From an uncultured Christensenella sp. (lineage in GTDB: Bacteria; Bacillota; Clostridia; Christensenellales; Borkfalkiaceae), in contig CAJUGP010000009.1 in assembly GCA_910586365.1 (NCBI GenBank), positions 4,629 to 62,202 on the forward strand: a stretch of 57,574 nucleotides of DNA. The letters are read 5' to 3'. The notes under the pieces are model-generated. The model worked only from the letters and a program-made list of their open reading frames with translations, had not been told where the DNA came from and made no database searches. Shown piece by piece: positions 26,757 to 36,350 of the stretch (position 1 is the stretch's first letter; each line of letters starts with the position of its first letter). The position numbers were made by a program, and so were the translations under genes.

Positions 26757-29700
26757 ATGAAACAGTTCAAAAAGGTCTTTTCGGTCCTCTTAACCTTTTG
26801 CCTTTTGTTGAGCTTTGCGTTCACGAACGCAGGGTGCGACAATTCCGCAAAACCGAACGCGTATACCGTCCGTTTTTACGAGGATTCGGAATCCGACAAA
26901 GTATACTTCACGCAAAAGGTCGAAGAGGGCGAATCGGTTGATTTCGACGCCGTGCCCGCGCCCGAAAAAGCGGGCTATGAATTCGGCGGCTGGACGCAGG
27001 AGAAGGGGACCATGACCGAGTACCCCAACGGCGGCGTGACGGGCGATCTCTCGCTGTACGCCATTTGGCATAATACGGTGAAAACGGTCATTCGTTTCGT
27101 CACGAACGGCGCGGGGGACATGGCGCCCGTAACGGGCGGCGTGGGCGATCCGCTCTCTCTGCCCAAGCCCGACCGCGGCGAAGGCTGGGCGTTCGGGGGC
27201 TGGTACATAGACGAAGGGCTGAAAACGGCGTTCACTGCCGACAAGTATCCCGCCGAGGGCGTCACGCTTTACGCGAAATGGAACAAGCAGGAAAATTACA
27301 GCGTCGTGACCTTTTTGCTCGCCGACGGCACGCTCTACAAGGAAGTATCCGTTAAGACGGGCACGGCGACGAAAGCGCCCGCGATCAGCCTGCCGAACTA
27401 CGTGTTCCTCGGCTGGAAGGAGGAGGACGGCGAAGCGTTCTCGTTTAACAGCACGATCGGCGCGGACATGACGCTTACCGCCGATTATTACAGCATGGGC
27501 TTGGAGATCGACGGCGGCGAGGTCGTTTATTACGAAGGCGAATCGACGGACGTCATCGTGCCCCGTTATTACCGCGGCGAGGACGGCGCCGCCGAACCCG
27601 TCGAGATCACGGCGATCGCGGAATACGCGTTCCACGGATTGGGCGTGCGTATCCGCAGCGTATCGCTGCCCGATTCGATCGTGAAGATCGGCGAAGGCGC
27701 GTTCATGGAATGCGCGTCGCTTGAAAAAATCAACATTCCCGCCTCGGTAACAGACTTCGGCGAGGACGTGTTCCTCGGCTGCGAAAAGCTTGCGGATAAA
27801 ACGTTCGAGGGCAACGAGGTCTACCGTTCCGAAAACGGGCTGATGCTCTCCGCGGACGGGTCGATCCTCTACCTTTACGTGGGGCGGCACGTGACGGAGC
27901 TGACCTTGCCCGCAACGGTGACGACCATAAAATCGGGCGCGTTCGTCTATGCCAACGTCGAAAAACTCGTCGTACCCGCTACCGTGACGCAGGTGGAAGC
28001 AAACGCCTTCGACAGAAGTCTGATCCGCGAGCTTGCGTACCGTGCCCAAACGGAAAATTTCCCTTCGGAAGCCTGCAAATACGCCACGCTTTTGACGAAG
28101 GTAACGCTCGGCGATGCGGTTGCGGCGGTCGGAAATGCGGCGTTCGACGGCTGCGTTTCGCTCGGCGAAGTGTGCGTCGAGGGCGATGCGCTGACGATCG
28201 GGCAAAACGCGTTCCGCAACTGTTCCGCGCTTTCCGAATTCGCGTTCGAGAAAGTGACCGCGATGGCGGCGGGCGCGTTCGGCGGCGCGGGTATCGTCCG
28301 CTACGAGATCCCCGCAGGCACGCAAGAGATCGCGCCTTCTTACTTCAGCGGTTGGAGCAAACTCAAATCGGTTACCATTCCTTCTTCCGTTCAGACGATC
28401 GGGAAGAACGCCTTTTTCGGCTGCATCGCGCTTGAAAGCATTTCCTTCGAGGCAAATTCTCAGCTCGTGAAAATCGACGAAACGGCGTTCTACAACACGG
28501 CGCTTAAAACGGTCGATCTCACGGCTTGCACGAAATTGAAGGAGGTCGGCGAACAGGCGTTTGCGCTCTGCCGCAGTTTGATTGATATCTCGTTCCCCAA
28601 ACAGCTTGCCAAGATGGGCGCGGGTGCGTTGAAGGGCTGCGAAAGACTGGAAAATCTGACGCTGCCTTTTGCGGGCGGCTACTCCTTTGAAGGCTTTTAC
28701 GATTTCTTTTACGGGTACGCGCTGCTGCCGAGCTATCAGTCGCAGCTCGATACCGATAAGATTCCGACCGAGCAGGAAATCGAAGAATTTGTCGCGGCTT
28801 ATTATAACGATTACGGAAAAGCCGTTTACGCGGCGTCGAAAAACGCCGACCGCTATGCGGAGCACTTCAAAGAAAACTGCTTCGGCAAATCCATGCTGTT
28901 CGGCTATATCTTCGGGGAAGAGAATTATAACGACAGCTTCGTTGCCAATCAATATTCGAGCAAAACCGATTATTATACGTTCTATCTCCCCGGAACGCTC
29001 AAAAACGTTACGATCAACGGCGAACTCATCACCGCCTACGCCTTCAACGCGCTGCGCGGTTACACGGGTACGTTTACGCTGACGGACGACGTGCGCGAAA
29101 TGGGCGCTTACGCGTTCTATTATAATACGGCGATTACGGAATACGATCTGAGCGGCGCGACTTCGCTGACGGCGCTTGCGCCTTCGGCGTTCTCGCTCAA
29201 CGCCGCGCTGCTCAAAGTCACGCTTCCCGACAATATTACTTCGATCGGCAGCGAGGCGTTCTACTATTGCCGCGCGCTGCGCGAAGTCCGTTTGCCCGCG
29301 TGCGAAACGCTTTCGATCGGTTACAGAGCGTTCGGCAACGACGATTCGCTCGTCTATCTGTATACCCGCGCCGCCGACAGGGCGGAAGGGGACGCGAATC
29401 TCGGCAAAGTCGCGCTTTATACGGGCGCATTTACCGAAGCCAACGCGTTAAAACGCCTTACGATTGCCGACGGTTCGGTGATGAAGCTTGCCTTTTACGA
29501 GTACGACAGCACTTCGGAAGGGATCACGACGGGGTATTTTTACTGCGCGCCCTTCTCTTCCAAATCGCTTACCGAAATCCGTATGGATCTGAGCAAGATC
29601 AAAATGGAGTTTGAATATTCGCGCGTCGAGAACGGCAAGGTCATTCCGCAGTACAAACGCGCGGACGGCACGATGCGCGATCTCAGCACCGAATATCTGC

Positions 29701-31490
29701 TCAACTACCGCTATTCGGAGCACTGCATTCCCTCGAACTTTTTCAGCGGCGCAACGGCGCTCACGACGGTAAACGCGGGGCAGGTAAACGGAACGCAGTA
29801 CGACGTCGTGGTTCCCGAAGGGGTCGACCTCATCAACTACCACGCGTTCTGGGGCGTGCCCATCCGCTCGATCTATCTGCCGCAAACGCTGCAAAATATC
29901 GGCGGCGAGGCGTTCAACGAAACCAAACTCGAAGAGCTTGACGTCAGCATGGTGCAAACTTTGGGTGCGTTCGGCAGAGGCACGTCGGTAAACGACTTCG
30001 GCAGATCGTTCAAAAAGATCATTCTTTCCGACGAGCTCGAACACCTCGAAACGTCGCTGTTCGCCTATCTTACCAACCTTCATACCGTGCAGGTCCGCGC
30101 GAAGGACGGCACGGTGTACGGCGCGGAAGGGGTCGCCACCATACCTTCGGGCGCAAAGACGATGGGCAGTTATCTGTATAAGGCGACCAAAATCAGACAA
30201 GTCGATTTCTCGCGGAACGATAAACTGACGGAGATCGGACCGCAGATGTGCTACCAAGCGGCGAGCTTGCAGGCGATCTCCGTTCCCGAAAACATTCAGA
30301 CGATGGCGAATCAAGTGTTTGAAGGCTGCACGTCGCTGGCGGAAGTTTCGTTCGAGGGAGAAAATCTTTTCCGTATCGGCAACGCGCTTTTCCGCGATTG
30401 CGTATCGCTTGAAGAGATTTCTCTTCCCGAAGGGCTTATCTACGTCGGCAGCAACGCGTTCGGCGGCTGCACGCAGCTGCGCACGGTCGTGTTCCCTTCT
30501 ACGCTGCAATTCTTCTCGCGTTCGCGCGGGTTTGAAAACTGCAAAAACCTGCGGTCGATCGTGTTGACGGGTACGACGCCCTGTCAGATCGATTCGGCGG
30601 GAAGCTCGACTTCGTCCGCCGACGCCTTTTATAATTCTCTGACGAAGGAAAGCGATTTCGATAAGCTGGTCGCGCGCAAAGCCGCCGACGGTTCCGACGA
30701 CGGGCTGAAAATTTACGTGCCCGCGGCGTCGGCAGAGGCGTACCGCACGCATGTTGCCAACTCCGAACAAAACACGCTCGACCGTTACGTTTCTTCGGCG
30801 CAAACGAGCGGCTCCGTGGCGCTCCGCCCTGAATTCGGGTGGAACCGCTTCAAAAGCGCGATGGTCGGTTACGACAAGGGCGTGTATGCGGCGGCGGACG
30901 GCAGCACGGTCGGCGTCATGCAGTTTGAAGAGGGCGTTATCTATCTCAAAGAGAGCAGCGCTTACGAGAAACTTACGCAGGCGAACGGCAGCTATGTTTC
31001 CGCGTCGGGCAAGACCTACACGGTCGAAAAAACCAACGGCGTTATGAGCGTGAAGCGCGGGAATGAAACCCTGCTTTCGGTCGGCGGAACGTATCTCGAT
31101 CATTCTTACACGGCGAACAATCCCAAAGCGAGCGACGCGAACGAAGAGCGGCTCATTCAGTTCCGCCCGCAGCTCGTGCTCGGCGACGACGGTAAGGTGC
31201 AGCTCCTGCTCTACCGCGATACGACAATCGTCAGGGAATCGGATACGACGCTTTATCCCACCCGTTACAAGCTGTACGTGATCGAAGGTACGTATACGGT
31301 AGGCGCGGACGGCATAATTACCGTCACGCTTGTGCAAAAGTATTCGCTCGAAACCTCGTCCGCTACGACCGACGATTACGCCAAGACGCCCGATAAGAGC
31401 TTTGCCGGCGTGACGTTCACAATCGGCGGCGGCAAATCGCAGCAAGTAAAAATCGATAACAATACCTATACGTTCGATTTCAGAGGATAA
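26757..31490 (+). CDS. InlB-repeat and BspA-like LRR exported protein (1577 aa)
   Basis: A very large exported protein. The signal sequence ends with TNAGC: a cysteine is in place for lipidation, but the usual Leu at -3 is Asn, so lipid anchoring is likely but not certain. Three to four InlB B-type repeats cover about residues 30-240 (GYEFGGW, AFGGWYIDEG, AKW). LRR_5 repeats run from about 255 to 1330, with interruptions. The last about 250 residues are a beta-rich domain I do not recognise. ATG 26757 follows AAGGAG. The gap to the previous gene is 10 nt and to the next gene 2 nt, so it is an internal cluster member. Confidence 0.88.
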   Translation: MKQFKKVFSVLLTFCLLLSFAFTNAGCDNSAKPNAYTVRFYEDSESDKVYFTQKVEEGESVDFDAVPAPEKAGYEFGGWTQEKGTMTEYPNGGVTGDLSLYAIWHNTVKTVIRFVTNGAGDMAPVTGGVGDPLSLPKPDRGEGWAFGGWYIDEGLKTAFTADKYPAEGVTLYAKWNKQENYSVVTFLLADGTLYKEVSVKTGTATKAPAISLPNYVFLGWKEEDGEAFSFNSTIGADMTLTADYYSMGLEIDGGEVVYYEGESTDVIVPRYYRGEDGAAEPVEITAIAEYAFHGLGVRIRSVSLPDSIVKIGEGAFMECASLEKINIPASVTDFGEDVFLGCEKLADKTFEGNEVYRSENGLMLSADGSILYLYVGRHVTELTLPATVTTIKSGAFVYANVEKLVVPATVTQVEANAFDRSLIRELAYRAQTENFPSEACKYATLLTKVTLGDAVAAVGNAAFDGCVSLGEVCVEGDALTIGQNAFRNCSALSEFAFEKVTAMAAGAFGGAGIVRYEIPAGTQEIAPSYFSGWSKLKSVTIPSSVQTIGKNAFFGCIALESISFEANSQLVKIDETAFYNTALKTVDLTACTKLKEVGEQAFALCRSLIDISFPKQLAKMGAGALKGCERLENLTLPFAGGYSFEGFYDFFYGYALLPSYQSQLDTDKIPTEQEIEEFVAAYYNDYGKAVYAASKNADRYAEHFKENCFGKSMLFGYIFGEENYNDSFVANQYSSKTDYYTFYLPGTLKNVTINGELITAYAFNALRGYTGTFTLTDDVREMGAYAFYYNTAITEYDLSGATSLTALAPSAFSLNAALLKVTLPDNITSIGSEAFYYCRALREVRLPACETLSIGYRAFGNDDSLVYLYTRAADRAEGDANLGKVALYTGAFTEANALKRLTIADGSVMKLAFYEYDSTSEGITTGYFYCAPFSSKSLTEIRMDLSKIKMEFEYSRVENGKVIPQYKRADGTMRDLSTEYLLNYRYSEHCIPSNFFSGATALTTVNAGQVNGTQYDVVVPEGVDLINYHAFWGVPIRSIYLPQTLQNIGGEAFNETKLEELDVSMVQTLGAFGRGTSVNDFGRSFKKIILSDELEHLETSLFAYLTNLHTVQVRAKDGTVYGAEGVATIPSGAKTMGSYLYKATKIRQVDFSRNDKLTEIGPQMCYQAASLQAISVPENIQTMANQVFEGCTSLAEVSFEGENLFRIGNALFRDCVSLEEISLPEGLIYVGSNAFGGCTQLRTVVFPSTLQFFSRSRGFENCKNLRSIVLTGTTPCQIDSAGSSTSSADAFYNSLTKESDFDKLVARKAADGSDDGLKIYVPAASAEAYRTHVANSEQNTLDRYVSSAQTSGSVALRPEFGWNRFKSAMVGYDKGVYAAADGSTVGVMQFEEGVIYLKESSAYEKLTQANGSYVSASGKTYTVEKTNGVMSVKRGNETLLSVGGTYLDHSYTANNPKASDANEERLIQFRPQLVLGDDGKVQLLLYRDTTIVRESDTTLYPTRYKLYVIEGTYTVGADGIITVTLVQKYSLETSSATTDDYAKTPDKSFAGVTFTIGGGKSQQVKIDNNTYTFDFRG

Positions 31491-31492
31491 AT

Positions 31493-32698
31493 ATGACATT
31501 GAAAAAGAAGATTGTTCTTTTAACGCTTGCGGCGTGCTCCTGCCTGTTTATGCTGTGCGCGTGCGGGGCGCGTCCCGATGCGGAAGAAGAGGCAAAAAAA
31601 CAGGGAGCGACCGTCGAGGTCATTCTCGATCTCAATGGGGGCGTTTCCTCGGGCAAGACCGAGCGCAAGCTGCTTTTGAAGCCTTCCTCGCCGCTTGCCC
31701 TTCCGTGGGATCATTCCGATCTTATCAACCCGCCCGATAAATCGGGCTATGTGCTCGAAGGCTGGTATACGGGGCAAACGGACGAAGAGGGCAACGTGGT
31801 GTTCTCCGAAAAGTGGGATTTCAGCGTTCCCGTAACGGAAAACATGACGCTTTACGCCAAATGGCAGCAGCGGTTCGCGTATAAGATCGTCGACGCCGCC
31901 AGCGGCGAAACGATCAGATACGTTTACTGCTCCGCGGGCGCCGCGTTCGATACGAGCGACGCCGCCGCGCCGACCGTTCAAAAAAAGACCTTTCTGCGTT
32001 ACTACCGCGACAGCGCGATGACGACCCTTTGGGATAAGTCGTTTACGCACCCCGGCTTCCCCGCGGGCGTGACGGAAGAAAACGCCGAGGACGCCGATTA
32101 CGAAGTGCCCGTATACGCGCATTATTTGGAAGGCAATTACAAAAAGGTGTACACGGCGAACGATTTGGTCGCTGCGGCGGCGAATTATTATTTGATCGGC
32201 GACGAAAACGGGGAGATCGACTGTTCCTCGCTGACGAAATGGACGCCCAAAGCAAAGTTTACAGGCAATTTTCTCGGCAACGGCGTCACGATCAAAAATC
32301 TCGTCTGTAATTGGAAGGACCTGCCTGCGGGCGATCCCGCGGGGATCGGATTGCTGTTCCGCAATCTGCAAGACGCTCAGATCAGCGGCGTGAAGTTTCA
32401 AAACTGTACGCTCAACGTAACGTACACCGTATCGCCCAAGAGCGGCGCGGTGATCGGCGTGGGCATTCTCAGCGGACGCGCGCAGGGGGCTACGGTGAAA
32501 GACGTTTCCTTCGAGCAGTGCGCCGTCAACATGAAGGTGGCGAAAAACGATAGCAACGAACCCGTCGCGCACCTTGCATACGAAGAGACGGGCGGCAGCG
32601 CGGCGCTTTGGTGCGACAGAGCGTCCGACGGCGAAAACAACAACGATACGGTACGCGTTTCGGGCGAAATCGCAGTCGTTTATCAAAATGAAATTTAA
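31493..32698 (+). CDS. Lipoprotein with one InlB repeat and a GLUG-like beta-helix end
   Basis: A 401-residue predicted lipoprotein (lipobox LCAC). After one InlB B-type repeat (GYVLEGWYTGQ, ending TLYAKW at about residue 122) comes a short unrecognised domain. From about residue 255 the chain shows stacked beta-helix turns of the GLUG type (FTGNFLGNGVTIKNLVCNW, then LLFRNLQDAQISGVKFQNC and ATVKDVSFEQCAV). Such folds are common in bacterial adhesins and surface binding proteins. It lies between the LRR proteins and the Opp binding protein with gaps of 2 and 15 nt. Confidence 0.8.
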   Translation: MTLKKKIVLLTLAACSCLFMLCACGARPDAEEEAKKQGATVEVILDLNGGVSSGKTERKLLLKPSSPLALPWDHSDLINPPDKSGYVLEGWYTGQTDEEGNVVFSEKWDFSVPVTENMTLYAKWQQRFAYKIVDAASGETIRYVYCSAGAAFDTSDAAAPTVQKKTFLRYYRDSAMTTLWDKSFTHPGFPAGVTEENAEDADYEVPVYAHYLEGNYKKVYTANDLVAAAANYYLIGDENGEIDCSSLTKWTPKAKFTGNFLGNGVTIKNLVCNWKDLPAGDPAGIGLLFRNLQDAQISGVKFQNCTLNVTYTVSPKSGAVIGVGILSGRAQGATVKDVSFEQCAVNMKVAKNDSNEPVAHLAYEETGGSAALWCDRASDGENNNDTVRVSGEIAVVYQNEI

Positions 32699-32713
32699 TA
32701 AGAGGTATATGAT

Positions 32714-35335
32714 ATGAAAAAACAATTCAGTGCGGTTGCAGCTTGTATTCTTGCCACGGCGTGTTTTGCCACGGCGTGCGGGCAGGGCGGCGGCAACGCA
32801 AAGCGCGACAACGAAAAAGACCCGCTCCGTTTGAGCATTCAACCCGTGGAAGGGCTGTTCAGTCCCTTCTTTTCCACGGCGGCGACCGATTCGTCGGTGA
32901 CGGGCATGACGCAGATCTCCATGCTGACGACCGACCCCGAAGGCAATCTTGCCTGCGGCGACGAATATCCTTGCGTCGTGAAGGATTATTCCGTGCGCAT
33001 GTTTGACAAGAGCGGCGCTTTGACGGAGGAAGGCGACAACGACGGCAAGACCGTTTATCAATTTGTGATCAAAAACGGCATCAAGTTCAGCGACGGCACG
33101 CCCCTTACCATCAAGGACGTATTGTTTAATCTGTATATCTATCTCGACCCCGTTTACACGGGTTCGTCCACCGTGTATTCGACCGATATCGTGGGGCTCA
33201 AAGCCTATCAGTCTTTGGGCGTGATCACCGAGGACGACAGTGACGACGAATCGCCCATTATCTCCACGGCGCGGAGCCGCGCGCAGATCCGTATCGCCAA
33301 TATCGGCGACTATCTCACGAAAACGCCCGAAACGGGCAGCGCGCTCACCGACGACGAGACGAAGCAGGCGGAAAAAGACGCGAAAACGCTTGCCGAGCTT
33401 TTCCGTCAGGAAGTCGAAACCGATTGGAACAGCGCCGTCGAAAGTCTTGAAAACTACACCAAGGAATATGTGCTCACCGAGGAATGGGAGGCTTATTTGC
33501 TCCGCGAAGGGGTGACGAAGATCAAGACCAACGCGCAGGGCAAACCCGTGAAAGAGGGCAGCCGTTACGTGATCGACTATGCCTCGATCGAGCAAGCCGA
33601 CATTGCCGATCACAGCCGCGAAACGATGGTGGATTTCGTGTACGAATACTATCAGGCAAACCGTTTGGTGCGCGGCGGCTGTAAAAAGTTTGCGGAAGTG
33701 CTCGGCGGCTGGGCGTCGGGCGGAACGCTTTCGACGCAGATCGTCGCGGAAGAGCAGAGCCTCGTGATCGAAGAGTTCAAAAAGCAGGGCAATTATCCCC
33801 GCACGGTATCGGGCATCACGGTGGTGGACGGCGCCGACTTCGTGAAATCGCAGGAAAGCCGCGCGGCTTCCTATTCCGAGAGCGACAGCGTGCTGCAAAT
33901 CGTCATCAACGGCGTCGATCCCAAGGCGGTGTGGAACTTCGGGTTCAACGTCGCGCCCATGCACTATTATTCGGACGCGTCCGTTTCGGCAAAATATGAC
34001 GCGCAGTCCGATTATCATGCATTCAACGCCCCCGGTACGGACGGCTACGACGCGGGCAAGGAAACCAACTTCGGGTTCCCCATGGGCGATTATACGTACT
34101 TTACCGACGTGATTCAGGCGCGCAACAAAGTGCCCATGGGCGCGGGAATCTATAAGGCGACCGACGTCAACAACTCGCTTGCCTTTTCCGATTTGAAAAC
34201 GGGCTTCTATAACGCGGGCAATATCTACTACGTGCGCAACGACTATTTTTATACGACCATGAAGGGCGGCAGCGATCCCACGCTCAACGCGAAAATCAAA
34301 TACGTTCGCTATAAAGAGCTTGACTCGCGCAACGTGCTCAACGCCATTACCACGGCGGCGATCGACTATACCGACATTTCGGCGACGAACGACAATATCG
34401 CGGGCATCAACGCCAAGAGCTTTTTGGGCTCGGCAAGAACCAAAACCAACGGTTACGGTTACATCGGCATCAACGCAGGCAAGATTCCCGATATCAACCT
34501 GCGCCGCGCGATCATGTCGGTGCTCGACGCGTCGCTCGTAAAATCGTACTATCCGGGCGATCTTTCCGAAGAGATCAACCGTCCGCTTTCGACCTGTTCG
34601 TGGGTGTATAATTACGGCGAAACCGAAAACACGAAGTGGCAGCCGACGGCGAAATACCGTTTCGATTCCAAGAACCCCGATCTGAGCGATTACGAGGAAT
34701 ATATGGCGCTTGCCGCAAGCTCCTGCAGCGCCGAAAAGGGAACGGACGGACTGTGGTATTACCGCGGCGCGGACGGCATGGGCGAACGCAAACCCTTGAA
34801 GTTCACTTTCACCATTGCAGGCGGCAGCGACGATCACCCCGCTTATTTGACGCTTTCCGAAGCGGCGAAGGTGCTCAACGATCAAGGTTGGCAGATCAAC
34901 ATTAACCCCGATTCGCGCGCTCTCACGCTGCTCGCGTCGGGCAGCCTTACCGTTTGGTGCGCCGCGTGGTCGGCGACCATCGATCCCGACATGTATCAGG
35001 TCTATCACATGGAGTCCAAGGCGTCGAGCGTGAAAGCGTGGGGATACGACGAAATTCTCAAACGCGTCGGCTCGGAGGACTACACCATTTTGGAAACGCT
35101 GAGCCAACTCATCGACGACGGCAGAAAGACCATCGATCAGGCGGCGCGCGCGAATATCTATCAGGAAGCGCTCGGTCTTGTTATGGATCTTGCGATCGAG
35201 TATCCGCTCTATCAGAGAAACGATCTGTTCGCCTATAACAAGAACGTCATCGATGAAAACACGCTCAATCTTCCCGCGTCCACGTATTCGAGCCCGATCG
35301 ATAAGCTGTGGGAAGTCAGTTACAAGAATCAATAA
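32714..35335 (+). CDS. oppA: Oligopeptide-type ABC substrate-binding lipoprotein (enlarged OppA)
   Basis: An SBP_bac_5 family extracellular peptide- or nickel-binding lipoprotein (lipobox ATAC); the permease context points to peptides. Family features include IKNGIKFSDGTPLTIKDVLF near the N-terminus and RRAIMSVLDASLVKSYYPG in the middle. At 873 residues it is about 300 longer than a typical OppA. The extra material lies roughly at residues 170-480, after the STDIVGLKAYQS region, and is Glu/Lys-rich and helical-looking (DETKQAEKDAKTLAELF). That insertion could alter ligand size or let it interact with the LRR proteins. The ribosome-binding site is AAGAGG. Confidence 0.9.
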   Translation: MKKQFSAVAACILATACFATACGQGGGNAKRDNEKDPLRLSIQPVEGLFSPFFSTAATDSSVTGMTQISMLTTDPEGNLACGDEYPCVVKDYSVRMFDKSGALTEEGDNDGKTVYQFVIKNGIKFSDGTPLTIKDVLFNLYIYLDPVYTGSSTVYSTDIVGLKAYQSLGVITEDDSDDESPIISTARSRAQIRIANIGDYLTKTPETGSALTDDETKQAEKDAKTLAELFRQEVETDWNSAVESLENYTKEYVLTEEWEAYLLREGVTKIKTNAQGKPVKEGSRYVIDYASIEQADIADHSRETMVDFVYEYYQANRLVRGGCKKFAEVLGGWASGGTLSTQIVAEEQSLVIEEFKKQGNYPRTVSGITVVDGADFVKSQESRAASYSESDSVLQIVINGVDPKAVWNFGFNVAPMHYYSDASVSAKYDAQSDYHAFNAPGTDGYDAGKETNFGFPMGDYTYFTDVIQARNKVPMGAGIYKATDVNNSLAFSDLKTGFYNAGNIYYVRNDYFYTTMKGGSDPTLNAKIKYVRYKELDSRNVLNAITTAAIDYTDISATNDNIAGINAKSFLGSARTKTNGYGYIGINAGKIPDINLRRAIMSVLDASLVKSYYPGDLSEEINRPLSTCSWVYNYGETENTKWQPTAKYRFDSKNPDLSDYEEYMALAASSCSAEKGTDGLWYYRGADGMGERKPLKFTFTIAGGSDDHPAYLTLSEAAKVLNDQGWQININPDSRALTLLASGSLTVWCAAWSATIDPDMYQVYHMESKASSVKAWGYDEILKRVGSEDYTILETLSQLIDDGRKTIDQAARANIYQEALGLVMDLAIEYPLYQRNDLFAYNKNVIDENTLNLPASTYSSPIDKLWEVSYKNQ

Positions 35336-35348
35336 AAATCGGTAAATT

Positions 35349-36332
35349 ATGGTTAAATACATTCTCAAAAGAGTGCTGATCGCTATTTTTATTATTTTCG
35401 GCGTCACGTTTATCACCTACGCCCTGTTCCGCACGATGCCGGATAACTACGTTTATAATAAATTCATGGCGACCGCACAGCAAAATCCGCACTGGGAAGA
35501 ACAGGCGGATAAGGTCATGGAACTGTACGGGTTAAAGACCAACGTCGTGGCGGGGTATTTCAGTTGGCTGGGCAACGCGCTCTGCGGCGATTTCGGCACG
35601 TCGTTTATCGACGGCATGGACGTCGTGGATAAGATCCGCCAAAGCATTCCCGTTTCCTTCGTTATGTCGCTTATCGTCACGGTGTTGCAGCTCGCCATCG
35701 CCATTCCGCTCGGCATTCGGGCGGCGGTCAATCAGTACGGCGCGGTCGATTACGCGACGACGGTGTTTACGCTGCTCGGCATTTCGCTGCCGTCCTTCTT
35801 CTTCGCGGGGCTTGCCATCAAGCTGTTCGCCGTCGATTTGGGTTGGTTCGATGCAAGCCTCGGCTTGCTTTCGGCGGGCTTCAACGGCAACGGCTGGGAA
35901 ATGTTCTGGGATAAGGCGTGGCACCTCATTCTGCCCATCTTCGTCATGACGATTTTAAGCTTGGGCGGATTGATGCGCTACACACGCACGAACATGCTCG
36001 AAGTGCTCAACGCCGATTATATCCGTACGGCAAAGGCGAAGGGCGTAAAACGGCGCAACATCATCTACAAGCACGCGTTCAAAAACACGGCGATCCCGCT
36101 CGTCACCATGCTGGCGGGGATCCTGCCGGGGCTGTTCAGCGGTTCGTTCGTCATCGAACAGCTGTTCGGCATTCAGGGCATCGGTTACGTTTCGTATAAC
36201 GCGACGGTTGCGGGCGATATTCCGTTTGCCATGGCGTATAACTTATTCATCACCGTGTTCACGGTTCTCGGGATCTTGCTGGCGGATATCATGTACGCGT
36301 TAGTCGATCCGCGCGTGAAGCTCGGGAAATAG
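35349..36332 (+). CDS. oppB: Oligopeptide ABC transporter permease OppB
   Basis: A 327-residue inner-membrane permease of the peptide/nickel importer family, with the N-terminal helix and periplasmic-type loop of OppB and about six membrane segments. The conserved permease signature is visible as LGGLMRYTRTNMLEVLNADYIRTAKAKG (about residues 200-228), followed by FKNTAIPLVTMLAGILPGLFSG. It starts 14 nt after oppA and ends 19 nt before oppC. Confidence 0.95.
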   Translation: MVKYILKRVLIAIFIIFGVTFITYALFRTMPDNYVYNKFMATAQQNPHWEEQADKVMELYGLKTNVVAGYFSWLGNALCGDFGTSFIDGMDVVDKIRQSIPVSFVMSLIVTVLQLAIAIPLGIRAAVNQYGAVDYATTVFTLLGISLPSFFFAGLAIKLFAVDLGWFDASLGLLSAGFNGNGWEMFWDKAWHLILPIFVMTILSLGGLMRYTRTNMLEVLNADYIRTAKAKGVKRRNIIYKHAFKNTAIPLVTMLAGILPGLFSGSFVIEQLFGIQGIGYVSYNATVAGDIPFAMAYNLFITVFTVLGILLADIMYALVDPRVKLGK

Positions 36333-36350
36333 CGGCGGGAGGATATATAC

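Noticed and set aside
13066..31490. Diversity-generating retroelement acting on the LRR genes
   Set aside because: The AT-rich block is a whole-segment composition change, not adenine-specific variation, and there is no reverse transcriptase or template repeat in the window.
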